Assembly (NCBI RefSeq): GCF_000219625.1
Contig: NC_018198.1
Coordinates: 248,001-312,000 of the forward strand
Direction of reading: 5' to 3'
Length of the DNA stretch: 64,000 nucleotides
Origin: Zymoseptoria tritici IPO323
Taxonomy: Eukaryota > Ascomycota > Dothideomycetes > Mycosphaerellales > Mycosphaerellaceae
Shown here: one piece after another, positions 44,530-55,536 of the stretch
How positions within the stretch are numbered: the stretch's first letter is position 1
Layout: each line of letters starts with the position of its first letter
Notes under the pieces: model-generated
What the model was told of the DNA's origin: nothing
Database searches by the model: none
What the model saw: the letters and a program-made list of their open reading frames with translations, nothing else
Position numbers and translations under genes: made by a program

Positions 44530-44925
44530 CTGCCGGCTAACAGAATGCGACGCTTGAAAAGCAGATCAACAAGCTCGTCGTTGCAGGAGACGAGCTGGAC
44601 AGAACCAACTCCGAGCTGCGTCAAAGGTCCATGTGTTATTGGCCGACAATACAAAGCTTGCAGAGATAAGGCAAGCTATAGGAGAGAAGTCCCAGCTTCA
44701 ACGCAAGCGTGCCGAACTCAAGGGAAGCCTTGACCAAGATCCAGGCAGAGCAGGAGGAGACAAACAGGCCAAAAGCGATATCTCCAAGCTTCATGCGACG
44801 GCGAGCGACGAGAATTCCCGACTCCAAAGCAGGCTGGCTAAAATGGAGGGAGCCTTCACTCGGCTCTAAGCCAATAACGCCCTGGCCGACTTGGAGAGTC
44901 GAGTCTAGCACAGCACTTTGAGCAG
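44530..44925 (+). pseudogene. Coiled-coil gene relic with frameshifts
   Basis: Coding-like pieces in different frames in order: NATLEKQINKLVVAGDELDR with TNSELRQR (44540-44630), then LLADNTKLAEIRQAIGEKSQ and LQRKRAELKG, TKIQAEQEETN in another frame, and KSDISKLHATASDENSRLQS ending GAFTRL-stop. All have heptad periodicity. A single-frame reading would need at least two frame changes in 400 bp. Parent family not identified; long coiled-coil proteins of many types fit. Confidence 0.45.
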
Positions 44926-45298
44926 GCGATTGGGAGGTCCGTGGCACCACCGGCAGCGATGTGAGACGGTTCGTGGAGATTAAAGACAAGAACACTTCTG
45001 AACAGATGCCGTCAAACAGCGACAGCATGCACGCTGAACAACAATTGTCCTACCAACATGGCCTGCAATCATTGAACTTTGCCCGGCAAGGGTTTGTTGT
45101 CTTACTAGGATCCCGAAAACGATCATGCCGTCCACTACTCGATGGTCGTGTTAGCTACTACTTCACCACAAAAGCTCAATCGACGACGGCCAGAATCTCC
45201 AAAGAGCCGCGGGTGAGCAGTCTGCGATACATCCAACGCCTGGCAAAAATGTCCATGCATTAATGAGCGACGCAGCCGACCATCTCACAGACGGCTTG

Positions 45299-46252
45299 AG
45301 CCCAGTCAGCATGGAACACTGTCCTCATTCGATAGCCAGTCCCAGAATGCCGTTGCGGTATCCGTCAAGCACAACGCATGGTCCGCTCCGACCCGAACAG
45401 ACACCCTCGGGTCCGAAGACCGTCTTCCAATCTACCACGGTTCAGCCTCCGACCTCTCCTCCCCGACCCTCACACCCCGCCTCCTGACCTCCATCCGCCA
45501 TCCCTTGCCCCTCCTCACCACCAAACCCGTCCTCGCCGCCTCAACCGTTTTGGACCTTGTCCTTTCGTCGTTGTTGCCAGCTTCATCAAGATTCTCTTAA
45601 AACGACTGCCAGTTTGACTACACTGAGTTCGAGCAAAAGTAATTCATGGTCGTCTACTCAAGGAACACACCGAAGTACCGTCCACAATCAAGATACTGTC
45701 CGACCTTGCAACAATCAAATAAAACATCCTTCCTCGGATTTTTTCTGCGGGACCATACAAGCCGGAACCGAATCTCCACAAATCGAACTTCTTAGGCCCG
45801 CACGACCAGTACAGATCATTGACGGCCTGTATCGCCAAGTATCAGTAATGGGTTTAGCATTTCTCTTAACAACGTCCCTCCTAACAGGTCTTCTAACATT
45901 GATTTCACCAGCAGCACTCTTGAAGGCCACTGCTCCGGCACGTAGTACCCGCGCATATGTTCCTCTCCTATCTTTCTCCATTTTGACAGCTAGTTCACTG
46001 CACGGGCAGTATACTATCCAACAATGGCGTGCCTCCATGACTACTAGATCGCCGAACCCATCATCGCCAGGTTCTTGACCGATGCAAGTTAATTCTGTTT
46101 TGCTTCCTCTCCCGCTAACCATCACGCTTCAACAGAACTCCATCGAGCACATCACGGCGCTCGGTGCAATCAATCTTACCAACCTCTACGACCAGGTCTC
46201 TTGGGAGCACAATACGACTGAGGAAACCCCGTCACAAGGCCCATCGTCTTAA
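45299..46252 (+). pseudogene. Possible decayed gene, unidentified
   Basis: One plus frame reads protein-like from about 45299 (HGTLSSFDSQSQNAVAVSVK) through LTSIRHPLPLLTTKPVLAAS and LDLVLSSLLPASSRFS to a stop, then NDCQFDYTEFEQK to another stop. About 500 bp later, after an intron-like GCAAGT/GTTAAT...CCGCTAACC...CAACAG, it resumes as NSIEHITALGAINLTNLYDQ and SWEHNTTEETPSQGPSS-stop. Stops in the first part suggest decay. No family recognised. Confidence 0.3.
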
Positions 46253-48247
46253 GTGGATCCAACGTGATACGTCCAAGGGAAGCGGGGATCGTTTCGGCGC
46301 TACACATTTGATAAAAACGAGCTTGATAGAGTGAGTAAAGGGTTCCGATGCTTCCTCAGCTTCGTCTTCAACAAACACTTCATGTGATGTGTATCAAACC
46401 GGAGGAAGAGAATGCCCCAGGATCGAGCAAGGTAGCGAAGTCGGCAGCTCTCTCCTAGGGTTTTCAAGGGATCGAGAGCGACACTACTGCCACTTCTATC
46501 CCGCACGCCGCTCACATAAGCTGCCTCCGGACAGCGTTGCAACTGCTCTCTCGGGTTGTCAAGCAACTCAGCATGCAGCGACACAAATCAAAAACAATCC
46601 CGCCGCCAACTCTGAGTACGCAGCCCACGAACGCTGTGACGACTTTCGCGAGCGCAGAGAAACTGAACTTCCATACACAAGCTCAGGATCGCCATACCCA
46701 TGACCAAAAAGACAAGCCCGGCCATGACACCACTTGCCTCGACCTCGCCATCTTAACACCTAACCCTGGTCTCTGCCAAGATGCTCCAACCTTCTATTCC
46801 ACCTCATCATCTGTCGTGGAGAGAGACATCAAAACGGAAGCTTTGCTCCAGCTCTTCTCTTTGACCTAGAACTCCTTTGAAAATGGGGCCTTCACTTGTG
46901 CTTGATAGGTCTGCCTAGAGCAGTGACCTTGCTGCATGCATTTCTTTTCTCCGTGGCGCGAAGATATTATCATAGCAGGATCCCCACTTCTTCCCGACCT
47001 GTCCCGCTGTGACGGCTGACAAGCGATATCATGGGTGGCAAGCGGATAACCTCTCCTGCCGGCTTCTCCCGCGCGGGTCGTGCCTGTTGCGCAAAGAATC
47101 TGCTCTGCATATAGCGCTTGACTTAACGCTTGGATATTTGCTTGCAAAGTAGCTTAATTGCACCGTAAGCATGTTCGATGTCATGCGGAGCTGGATAAAC
47201 TTTGGTAGTTTCAAAGTCTAAAAAATCAAGTGAATATACTAGACCCTGGCGGTCCGGACCCCGCCCTGCTGAATCGGGGATAGAGTTTTCACGCATTCGG
47301 AAATGGCATGATGGGCCCAGTAAAGCTGCATGGGAGACTGAAGTGACGGAAAAATGGACTGGCCGCACGAATCGTGAGTGTTCGTTAGGCTTGGACCGTT
47401 GTCTACGAAATACCGAATGAGACACTGCCATGCCCGGTCAGGTTGCGTATGACCGCCGAGGGAGGCCATCTCCATAATCATCCTGTGCCCCGTCTCGCCG
47501 ATCAGTGCCCAGTCAGTATGTGCACGTTCGATGAGGACGCCCGTCGCGCGGCGCGTTTCCCTATCCTCAATTCTCACTCATCCTCCCCTTCGGTCGCGAA
47601 ATGTTCATGCAATCAAATCTAGGATTCGATCGAGAATAAAAAGTGCACGGAGCGGCTCTGATCCCCTATGAGATAGCCCTTTTCCCTTAGGTCTGTCTGT
47701 GTGTCGTGTGCTGTTGCGTCTGACGAACCACATCCTTACCAATTGACATCTTACGGATTATATTTCCACTAATAAATACTATATCCCGAACGACAAAGGA
47801 AGTATTACGTGTGAGACAAGAACAATACTACGAGCGACAAAGGACATGTTACGAAGAGAAATCCCGCGTTAGTCACGAATCGACATCCGACTCTCGAAAC
47901 GAACATGTTGCGAATTGACATGCGATTTGTACAACGCCGGGAAACAGTGTGTCCGACTGGAAGAGCGCAGCAGAGAAGAGAATGTCTTTTCACCGCGGAC
48001 GCCCAATCCCAAGGTCCTCACTCCTCTATCACCGTCCCGTATTTCCTTCCCATCCGACTACACGAACGGAAGGTTGTCCATCCCATTCTCCCTCACCTCC
48101 CTCACTCGCTTGCGGCAGACGCAGACGGACTCTTCCTTTCCCCAGTCCTTCTTTATAACCCCCAAGGACCCTCGACCCGTCTCCACCACGTGCAAAAATA
48201 AGTGTAGACACCTCCACCTCCACCTCTTCCCCGTCTCCCTTCAAACT
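46253..48247. other. Interval without a confident gene
   Basis: A minus-strand ORF at 47239-47577 (IRYFVDNGPSLTNTHDSCG) faintly recalls an ankyrin-type repeat but one unit is not enough. Around 47760-47910 a degenerate ~50-bp direct repeat carries CGACAAAGGA and ATGTTACGAA words. Confidence 0.4.
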
Positions 48248-48538
48248 TCAATAAGAACACCACCAAACCCCCACCCCTGCGGCGACGATCGTCCACATCG
48301 CCACCACACCCGCGATGATCGCCCATCCGGCGAGGGTCCGCGCCTCGCGGGCCTCGAGCAGCGCCGCGTTTACGTCTTCGCTGGCTTTGACCGCCAGGCC
48401 GCGGGCGTGCAGGGCGTCGGTCGCGGCGGACGAGGCGGCGCTGTGGGCGGCTTGGGCGGTGCGGAAGGCGGCGGCGACTTTCGCGTCGGCGGCTTTGGAG
48501 TCGAGGGTGGGTTTCGAGAGGGCGGTTTTGGGAGCCAT
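48248..48538 (-). CDS. Small tail-anchored protein, 96 aa
   Basis: Starts at ATG 48538 (MAPKTALSKPTLDSKAADAK). Residues 15-65 are an Ala-rich amphipathic helix (ASSAATDALHARGLAVKASE; LLEAREARTLAG). Residues about 70-92 are a single C-terminal membrane helix (WAIIAGVVAMWTIVAAGVGVW) with only CSY after it, the layout of a tail-anchored protein inserted in ER, mitochondrial or peroxisomal membrane. A clean short ORF with strong third-position G/C use. Neighbour at 49499 has the same architecture and orientation. Function unknown. Confidence 0.6.
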   Translation of the reverse strand: MAPKTALSKPTLDSKAADAKVAAAFRTAQAAHSAASSAATDALHARGLAVKASEDVNAALLEAREARTLAGWAIIAGVVAMWTIVAAGVGVWWCSY

Positions 48539-49498
48539 TGTTTCGTTGGGGTTTTCTTGAGGGTGGTGTTGTGGTCGGGTGCGTATTGGGGGAGATATCG
48601 GTTTGTAGGAGGTTGGAGTCCTGGGAGGAAGAGGTTGGTTAGTATTAGAACAAACCGGAAACAGGGCGAGGTCAAGGAGGTAGAGAGAGTGCGGTAGGAA
48701 CTCACCGGAGAGAACGACGACGATGGATTGAATGCGGGAACGGATGCGGATGAGGTGCTGTCGTTTGGTAAACGGCCAGGCGAGAGGAAGGAAGAAAGAC
48801 GCCGTCGTTGTATTTGGTCAGAACGGACGAGATGGTAATGGAGAGCAGAAGAGAGAGAGAGGGATGAGGGAGACGATGTGGAGAGAGAGATGAAGGAGAA
48901 AGAAGATGCCAGGAAGAGGGAGAAACACCGTTCTGTGTTTGCCAGGCGACTGTTTCCGGCACCCTGCATAGCATGTCGTTGCCCGTCGGGCCGGCCTGGG
49001 CGGGGAGTGCAAGTCGGTCCTGATCGCTCGGTCGTGGAGATGGTTAAAGGGAGGAGGAGGGACGGAGACATCACAAAGACCTTCACTCCCCGTTGGGCGT
49101 TGAAAGCCAGACTGTAGCCTGTGATGATTGTAGTAGGGCGTATGCGCATCTTGACTAGCTCGTTTGCTCTTCGCAATGACTCTGCAGCAAGGAAAACCCA
49201 AGTACAATCGTGTGTTCCATCTCCAACTTCCTTGTCTTGTTGCTGATCCAGGTCCACGAGAAGTGTTTCCGGCGGGATGCTCAACGTTGTACTGCGCTGT
49301 TCTCCGTCCCATTGAATCTCGTCTCTGCCGCTCTCCTCTCATTCAGTTCATTGTCCATCCCCGCGTGCTGCAAAGCACGACTCTTCCAAGGCTCCGCAGC
49401 AGCGTCCATCCATGCATCGCAGCTCGATGAATGTATCGCTGCAGAGGCTTGGACGCCCGATTTGCCCGACGCAAGGATGAATCCCATGTGTGGTTTCT

Positions 49499-49957
49499 TC
49501 AACACCAACATCTCCAGAAGAGGACGGAGAGGAGGACAAGAATGCAAACGAGACCCATTGCCAACCTCAGCGCCGCCGCCGCCGCACCACCACCACCAGC
49601 ATCATCTCCCGGTTGATGATGCCACCGCGAGTATCCCGTGCTCTCATCCAGCGTATACTCGGTCATCTTATCGAGGAGGTTCCCCAACTCGGCTTCCAGC
49701 CTTCGATCCTGATCTTCCAGCGACCGCGTGATGGCGTCCAGATCCAGGACGTTGGAGAGTCGCAGTAGGTCCTCGTCGGAGATGTACTCTGGGCGCGCGC
49801 GACGGCTGGAGAGGAGATTGGCTTTGCGCCGGGAAACTTCGGCCATCAGGCGCTCGGTATGGTAGCGCTGGTCGCGGACGAGGTGGGAGAGGTCATGGAG
49901 ACGGTAGCACTGTGAAATGATCGGGCGTTGGTTGTCGAGGTCGGCGGTGGAAGTCAT
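49499..49957 (-). CDS. Tail-anchored coiled-coil protein, 152 aa
   Basis: ATG at 49957 (MTSTADLDNQRPIISQCYRL). Helical middle (RYHTERLMAEVSRRKANLLS; LLRLSNVLDLDAITRSLEDQ; DRRLEAELGNLLDKMTEYTL), a short Gly/Ala linker, then a C-terminal membrane helix LRLAMGLVCILVLLSVLFW ending RCWC-stop. The frame is open upstream to 50041, but that start adds Thr/Pro-rich sequence of poorer character. The layout resembles SNARE-like or other tail-anchored helical proteins, but no SNARE zero-layer Q/R core is evident and no family is claimed. Confidence 0.6.
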   Translation of the reverse strand: MTSTADLDNQRPIISQCYRLHDLSHLVRDQRYHTERLMAEVSRRKANLLSSRRARPEYISDEDLLRLSNVLDLDAITRSLEDQDRRLEAELGNLLDKMTEYTLDESTGYSRWHHQPGDDAGGGGAAAAALRLAMGLVCILVLLSVLFWRCWC

Positions 49958-51445
49958 GGTGTTGTTGTCGGCGGTGAAGAAGGGCGCAGGAGTCGGCTCA
50001 AGACAGGTTGAGGTCGTGGAATGCAATGCGAGTGGCCGCATGCAGCACTCGCCGGACTGGACGTTTGTGTATCACACCCACACCCATCGTGGTTCCTTGT
50101 GAAAGAAGTGACGGTCGGCTGACTTTGTGCAGAAGGGATGCATCGACATGTCCATCCATATTCGTGTAAAGTTGACGGCGATGACGATGGATCGCTTTGA
50201 AGTTTGGAAGGAAGACGTTTCTGCCTCAGGCAATAAGGTCAATGAAGGTACACCCGACTTTGGGTCAGATCTGTCCAAGGTACGTTTTGGGTCAGATCTG
50301 CCTGGACTGGAGATGTTCTATCTCGAGCGAAAGCTGCAGCTGCATCGACCTGACCCGGACGCCGATGACGGGAGTCTGTTGGAGAATCATCATGTGTTGC
50401 CCTCCCATCAGTGCTGAGTCGTTGCCTTGTCCATTTTCACCGACGCCCAACACCAGAATGCTTCTTCATCAAGGTGCTGCCGCAACCACTGTCTGGATGA
50501 TGATCCTTCTGTATCCCAACTACTGTCTGCATCTCCTAGCAATGTCCCAACTTCAGCAGCTCCACGATTGACTGAACGGACCACGTCGATGCTGTATCCT
50601 CCTACAGCTACTTCTTCCGCCATCCTCGTCAATCTGCGACCGTACTTTTCGAGTCCAGGTTCTCCTAGCTATGCGCTGACAAGCTGAGGCATGGTTATGT
50701 TGAACTCGATAAGCTTCTGCTGGATTATAGATGGACTTGAAATTTTGTCGCCCCGCCGTCGTATCTTCTCAGCCCGCCGGCGACTCTGAGTAGCCTGATC
50801 TTGCTGTGACACGTCTTCCATTTTGTCCCACCTTGTATACGAGCTACAGCTCCAAGCCCTCGCCGCTGCCATCGAGAGCGAGAGCGACAGCGACAGCGAC
50901 AGAGAGGGTTTCAGGGCATGCAACCGGAAGAAACTCTACCGTAGTTAGCAAAACCTACGCTTCGGCCAAAGCCCTCGAGGAGCTCACGAAGCTCACGAAG
51001 CTCTCGAAGCTTGATCTGTGCTTTTGATGACGCCGTCGCTTCGCTTCGGAGGGCTCAGTGCAAACCAAGATTTGCATTATTACAGTATTTCGAAAAAGTA
51101 AGCAGCCCTGCATAATGCATAGAATACCTCAACTCAGCAGCAAGCTCCGATTCTCCAGCGAGAATTTAGCAATGCAGCATGACTCGGGGTAGTATGTCCC
51201 AGAAACTACCTTAGAGCGGAGGTACGAAGGAGCAGCACTTCAAGATGGCGCAAAGAGCCTCTCTCATTCGCTGATTGATTAATGTGTACCAGTGAGTGAC
51301 TGCCGGTGCAGATGACGGTAGAGCGCTCGTCGGTGGTGGAGCGGTCGCTAGTAGAGCGGCCGGTAATAAGGCGACCAACGGCAGTAGTATGGCATCAAGC
51401 CGTTGTTGGATATCATCTAGCATTGGAGTCTTTGAGGGAAGGAGG
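49958..51445. other. Interval with dispersed repeat, no confident gene
   Basis: Holds copy B of the RRRAEK repeat (50766-50816), a GGGTCAGATCTG direct repeat at about 50262 and 50290, and a GAGCGACAGCGACAGC run near 50880. ORFs are short. Confidence 0.4.
50766..50816 (-). repeat. Dispersed repeat copy B (RRRAEK motif)
   Basis: Matches 19476-19535; the minus-strand frame reads VSQQDQATQSRRRAEKIRRR. The surrounding ORF is 50669-50923 (84 aa). Confidence 0.65.
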
Positions 51446-51556
51446 ACTAGCGCTGCGGGAAAAACAGGGATATCGACTAGCGCTGCGGGAAAAAAACAGG
51501 GATGTCGACTAGCGCTGTGGGGAAAACCAGCGCTGTGGGGAAAAACAGGGATCGTC
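51446..51556. repeat. Tandem repeat, about 31-33 bp units
   Basis: Two full units GACTAGCGCTGCGGGAAAAA-CAGGGAT and two derived shorter units with GCGCTGTGGGGAAAA, ending GGGATCGTC. Confidence 0.85.
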
Positions 51557-51762
51557 TAGTTCTACTAGAAGTAAGTGACAGTGAGCCTTGAAACTCCGGC
51601 TGTCCTACTGGTCTGGGTTCATGTCAACTCAACACGCATTGTCAATGTCTTCCGCTCGCTGGTACGTCCCTGCATCCTCACGCATCTGCTTTCTCTTGCC
51701 GTCTTCGGTAGCAGGCTTCGTCTGCTGCAATGCCTTGTCGTCTCCTGTACTGCCGCGGAAGG

Positions 51763-52310
51763 TCAGGTGCGAAGTACCTTGGCAATTTCTGAGTCCTCAC
51801 GTCCTGTGGGGAGATACAGGGATTTTTCTTCGCAACGAGCTGATCCTCGAGAGCGGCAAACTGAGAGGCCAGCTTCTCGAGCGGAGCCTTCGATAAGGTG
51901 CAACCGGTTGGTGAGGCACGAGAGCGGCGAGATTGTGGCGCGGAGGCTGGAAATATCGATGCCAGCGCGGCAGGTGATTGAAGAGGCTCTCCGAGAGCGG
52001 GCTCTCCAGTCGTTGTTGTGGCACAAGCCATGGAAGCTTGACAGGCCGTGTTGTCGGCAACGGAAGCAGATGTTGAGCTGTATGCAGTGATCCTTCTGCT
52101 CTTGTGAGAGCGGCTCGAAGTACTGCAGCTTTGACCACGTGTCTTGAAGCGGCGGTGTTGCCGGTGGTGAGGGTGCAAGGGCCTGCGCTCGAGCCAGTCC
52201 AATCTTGTATCCACGGAGTTCCTGCTCAAGGCTTTTGATGCGTGTATTCGCTGATGCCAGCTCTTTGGCGAGTTGAGCCTTGGTTGGTGCGTTTCACGGC
52301 ATGGTGCTAG
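51763..52310 (-). pseudogene. Gag-like coiled coil plus Cys/His knuckle relic
   Basis: Minus-strand frame without ATG at its front: KAQLAKELASANTRIKSLEQ (coiled coil), SPPATPPLQDTWSKLQYFEP, LSQEQKDHCIQLNICFRCRQ and HGLSSFHGLCHNN. The phrase LSxEQKxxCIxLxxCFRCR is typical of the linker into a retroelement Gag zinc knuckle, but the His/Cys spacing (CxxC-x8-H-xx-C) is off the CCHC norm. A stop lies four codons upstream of KAQL; related protein-like sequence continues upstream in other frames to about 52.7 kb. No pol domain follows. Decayed retroelement or diverged zinc-knuckle gene. Confidence 0.45.
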
Positions 52311-53380
52311 GCAAGGGATTCCTCGGTCTGGTCGGGGCAAGATGCTCGGAATGAGGATCGAGCAAGGGGTGGAGTCGTCCTTGCGTTGGAATGCGTGCGT
52401 GGTTGTTGTTACACACGAACTCTGCGAGTCCGTGTAACGCAGCGACTCTGGTGAGGATTCTGGTAATGTGCGGGAGCCGTGGGCTTTATCTCTGGTGGAC
52501 GATGAGGGCTGTTCAAGCTATCGAGCCATACCAAGGCGTGTGATGCGTTCGTGTAGTCGTGCGAGGACTCGAAGCGAGGAGGTTATGCTGCTGGATGGAG
52601 CGAGCGCTGGAAGTCTTGTTGCGCCTGGCTCAACCTCTGGTATTCGGTGATGTTCGTGCGAAAGCTTACTGAGCCATGCGGAAGGCGAGGGCGTGCGAGA
52701 CGGTGTCACTCGACAGTAGTTGATCGCTCAGCGAGGGCGATATCGATGGATTCGCGTTTGGTCGTAAAGGCGTCGGTGATCGTAGATTAGGCTGCTTGAT
52801 GGTCTGGTTACCAATGGAATGTGGTGCCTCACCACCACCAACCAACAGAGGTGTTGTTGCTCACCAACTGCACCAGTAGTAACCATGTCCATATGAGGCC
52901 GACGTAGAAACGAGGAAAGTGAGGGCAGTGAGGGCGTCCGGATAGACTCTGGTACGCAAAAGCGTCTGGGATGTTCTTGTAACGATCGAACTTGCCGGAT
53001 TCGTAGTGAGTGCGGTCCCAAGCCCGCTGGCGGTTGTTATTTTGCGCTCTCGTCAAGCGTTCGGCCGGCGAAGGGTGGATTGAAGGATCGCTGCGCACGG
53101 TAGAGTGGAGAGGGAGTACGGAGCGGCACTCGTACTCGCAGTTCGAGACGGTCGAGGAGAAGTCGGTCGATCTGTGGCAATACCTTCAGACACAGACGCC
53201 AGCTCGAGTTATGAGCTCCTCCGACAGCTAGGCGGCCGAACATCACCTGATGCAGCTAAGAAGACAGAGCAATTGAAGTACGCATAGAACAGCCTCCAGG
53301 TTTCAGCATCTCGTTCCAAGGCGATCCAGATATGGCGGAGTGTACTGGGAATGATTTGAGCGACTGCTTTTCCTTCATAA
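52311..53380. other. Interval without a confident gene
   Basis: Minus-strand ORF at 52518-52709 (LRVLARLHERITRLGMAR) may belong to the upstream part of the Gag-like relic. Remaining ORFs are unsupported. Confidence 0.35.
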
Positions 53381-53971
53381 TCAAGGCGGTCTTTGAGGGT
53401 TTCCAGCAGTAGTGTGCCAGGCCTTCTTCGTCGTGGTCGTTGTTCTCACTCGTGTCACGGAGACAACGCCATTTTCGTCCATTGAATGCTCTTCGAACAC
53501 CTCATAAGTGATCGAGATAGTTGGTGATCCTGTGGAGACATCCTCATCGTTCGATCGTGATAATAATGTAGTTGCCCCAGTCAAAGCTGACAATGCTCGA
53601 GGTTTCTGTAAGATAAAGAGTCCAGCTTGAGAGTCTGGTTCGGCTCCCCGAACAGGCGAAGGCTCATCGCTTGTAATCATGGTCCCAACCGACTCCCAAG
53701 TCGAGAAAAGTCGACTTCCCAAATCCCAACTCATGGGTAGCAGCCGCAAGGCATTTTGGTAGAAGCAGTAAGCGGTAACATAACCCAGATGTCCGAATAG
53801 ACACAGAGGAGGTGTATTCGAACTGTCTCGTGTCGGCGTCTGTTGAGAATAATGCCATGCTTCTTTCCTTGGACGTGCGGCGTCGTTGAGAAGGTAATTT
53901 GGGCCTCCTCCCGTGTCGTAGATGCTATGTTGAGTCCAGCTAGCTGTTTCCGTGGCGCGGGTTCTCTGCAT
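53381..53971 (-). CDS. Unrecognised ORF, possible exon
   Basis: 196-aa minus-strand ORF. Central part has a hydrophobic stretch (LCLFGHLGYVTAYCFYQNAL) and the C-terminus reads ISITYEVFEEHSMDENGVVS and VTRVRTTTTTKKAWHTTAGN. Another minus ORF just upstream (54035-54268, CAVSVISIGSSDNEVDYAIG) could be a preceding exon in a different frame. No splice pair was settled and no family recognised. Confidence 0.35.
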   Translation of the reverse strand: MQRTRATETASWTQHSIYDTGGGPNYLLNDAARPRKEAWHYSQQTPTRDSSNTPPLCLFGHLGYVTAYCFYQNALRLLPMSWDLGSRLFSTWESVGTMITSDEPSPVRGAEPDSQAGLFILQKPRALSALTGATTLLSRSNDEDVSTGSPTISITYEVFEEHSMDENGVVSVTRVRTTTTTKKAWHTTAGNPQRPP

Positions 53972-54721
53972 CTGGCCAACCCATGCCCATGCTGCGATGG
54001 CGAAGCACAGGGACCAATCGCTCTTGAAGAAGCCTCACAAGAGGTTTCGAAATGAAAGTGTCTCGAATCGAGCATTTGTTCTCCTCCTGAGGCTGGCTCC
54101 GATGGCGTAGTCAACTTCATTGTCCGAGCTTCCAATAGATATGACGCTGACAGCACAACGTCGTCTCCTCAACTCCGTGAGTTGGGTCTTGTCGCCATCA
54201 TCTTCGTTTCCACTTCCAACCTGGTCGGATTCAGGGTTGCGGCCAAGCAAAAGGCTGTATCTCGTCATGTATCAGAGCGCGGGAGAGTATCTGTGTCTAT
54301 GTCCGCCCGCTGAGCCAGACTCTCGTGATGTGGGTTTTCTGCTTGCTCTCAATCCGCTCGACATTGGAGAGTGAAAATTTGAGATGCATCAACGCATCCA
54401 ATCACATTCCTATAATGCAGGCGTTTCTTCTGCCCTCTGCCTTCTTCCGCTTGGCATCGGGAGTTCTCGTAAGGGGAGTGCTCGTGAGGGAAGTGTGTCG
54501 GTCTCGGCCAGAGGGAGAAGTCTCATAGTGTTCTTATAAGCTTCACGGTACTGCTGAGCAGATACGAATCGCCTTGACACATGCTGGGCAAATCTGTGCT
54601 GGGACGTCGTCTGTGACGTCGCTCCAACATTCGCACAGTTGCGAGGAGAGTCTCAACGATACTTTTGAACTCATCAACGCCACGCTGTATCGGGGCGTTG
54701 TTGGTCCCGCTCTCCGAACTA

Positions 54722-55150
54722 CTAACGCAGTCGTCGTACTTCATCCTGCAGCTGCGTGATTTTTGACTTGTCGTGCTTTCCAGTCCGCTTGAGTCGATCG
54801 TGTGCCCAGACCAGGACACAAACGTAGAAGGTCGAATCCTGTAGTGCTGGTAGTAAGAGATCGAGTTCCTTGATCTTGTCGTTGATGGCGCGCTGTCCCG
54901 CACACTGCAACCTTGTCCGTCTCTTGACCTGACACGAACTGGAAGCGCTTGTTGTAGAAGAGGTAGAGCTTCTCAGGACGCCGGCACAGGGTGGTGTAGT
55001 ATTGCTCGACAAAGTACCAGCCAACCTCGTCCTTGGAGATTTCGGGTTGCGAAGGGGCGGAGGAGTTGGCAGGTGTCGTCGAGGTCGATTGCTAAGAGGT
55101 AGCGTTGTTGGAGGCGTAGGCGTAGGCGTAGGCGGTTTGTTCGTAGCTTT
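54722..55150 (-). pseudogene. NTF2-like domain relic (G3BP/Nxt3/Bre5-type)
   Basis: The minus-strand reading recovers the start of a fungal NTF2-RRM protein: a linker with NNATS, an in-frame TAG, QSTSTTPANSSAPSQPEIS, then KDEVGWYFVEQYYTTL and RRPEKLYLFYNKRFQFVSG, TDKVAVCG. A one-base deletion near 54900 then shifts frame to GQRAINDKIKELD, after which identity ends and an unrelated tail runs to the stop at 54722. The NTF2 fold here normally dimerises and, in this family, sits before an RNA-recognition motif (stress-granule or deubiquitinase cofactor proteins). The RRM is absent. The stop, frameshift and truncation make this a non-functional fragment. Confidence 0.8.
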
Positions 55151-55299
55151 AATGTTCGTAGCTTCAATGCTCGTAGCTTTAATGCTCGTAGCCCGTGCCG
55201 GCGTGTTCAGTGTCCATAGTTGCGGATTGGAGAAGACTAAACCGGCGAGTTGGTGAAGTGAGGCAAAAGGGCGCAGATTCGACGATCTTTGCAAGGGTA

Positions 55300-55320
55300 T
55301 GTATGTATGTATGTATGTAT
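55300..55320. repeat. GTAT microsatellite
   Basis: Five tetranucleotide repeats of GTAT between the NTF2-like relic and the 2EXR-like gene. Confidence 0.85.
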
Positions 55321-55536
55321 CATCGCCAAATTTGTAAAGGTCGCGCTTGATGGCCCACGTTCCTCCTACTATGTTCGAGTCAGACCGACGAAGCTCAGTA
55401 GTTGCATCTCCTCTCCCAACAACCATACCAACCCCAATAGGTGATGCGTGAGCCATTCCTGGTGTCCTAGCACCTCGGTCAGGTCAAGAAGCATCTTCAT
55501 CACACCAATGTGAAACACGCCTCCCGCGCAATCATC

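Noticed and set aside
47239..47577. Ankyrin-like repeat on the minus strand
   Set aside because: A single weak unit with frame disruption; not enough to call.
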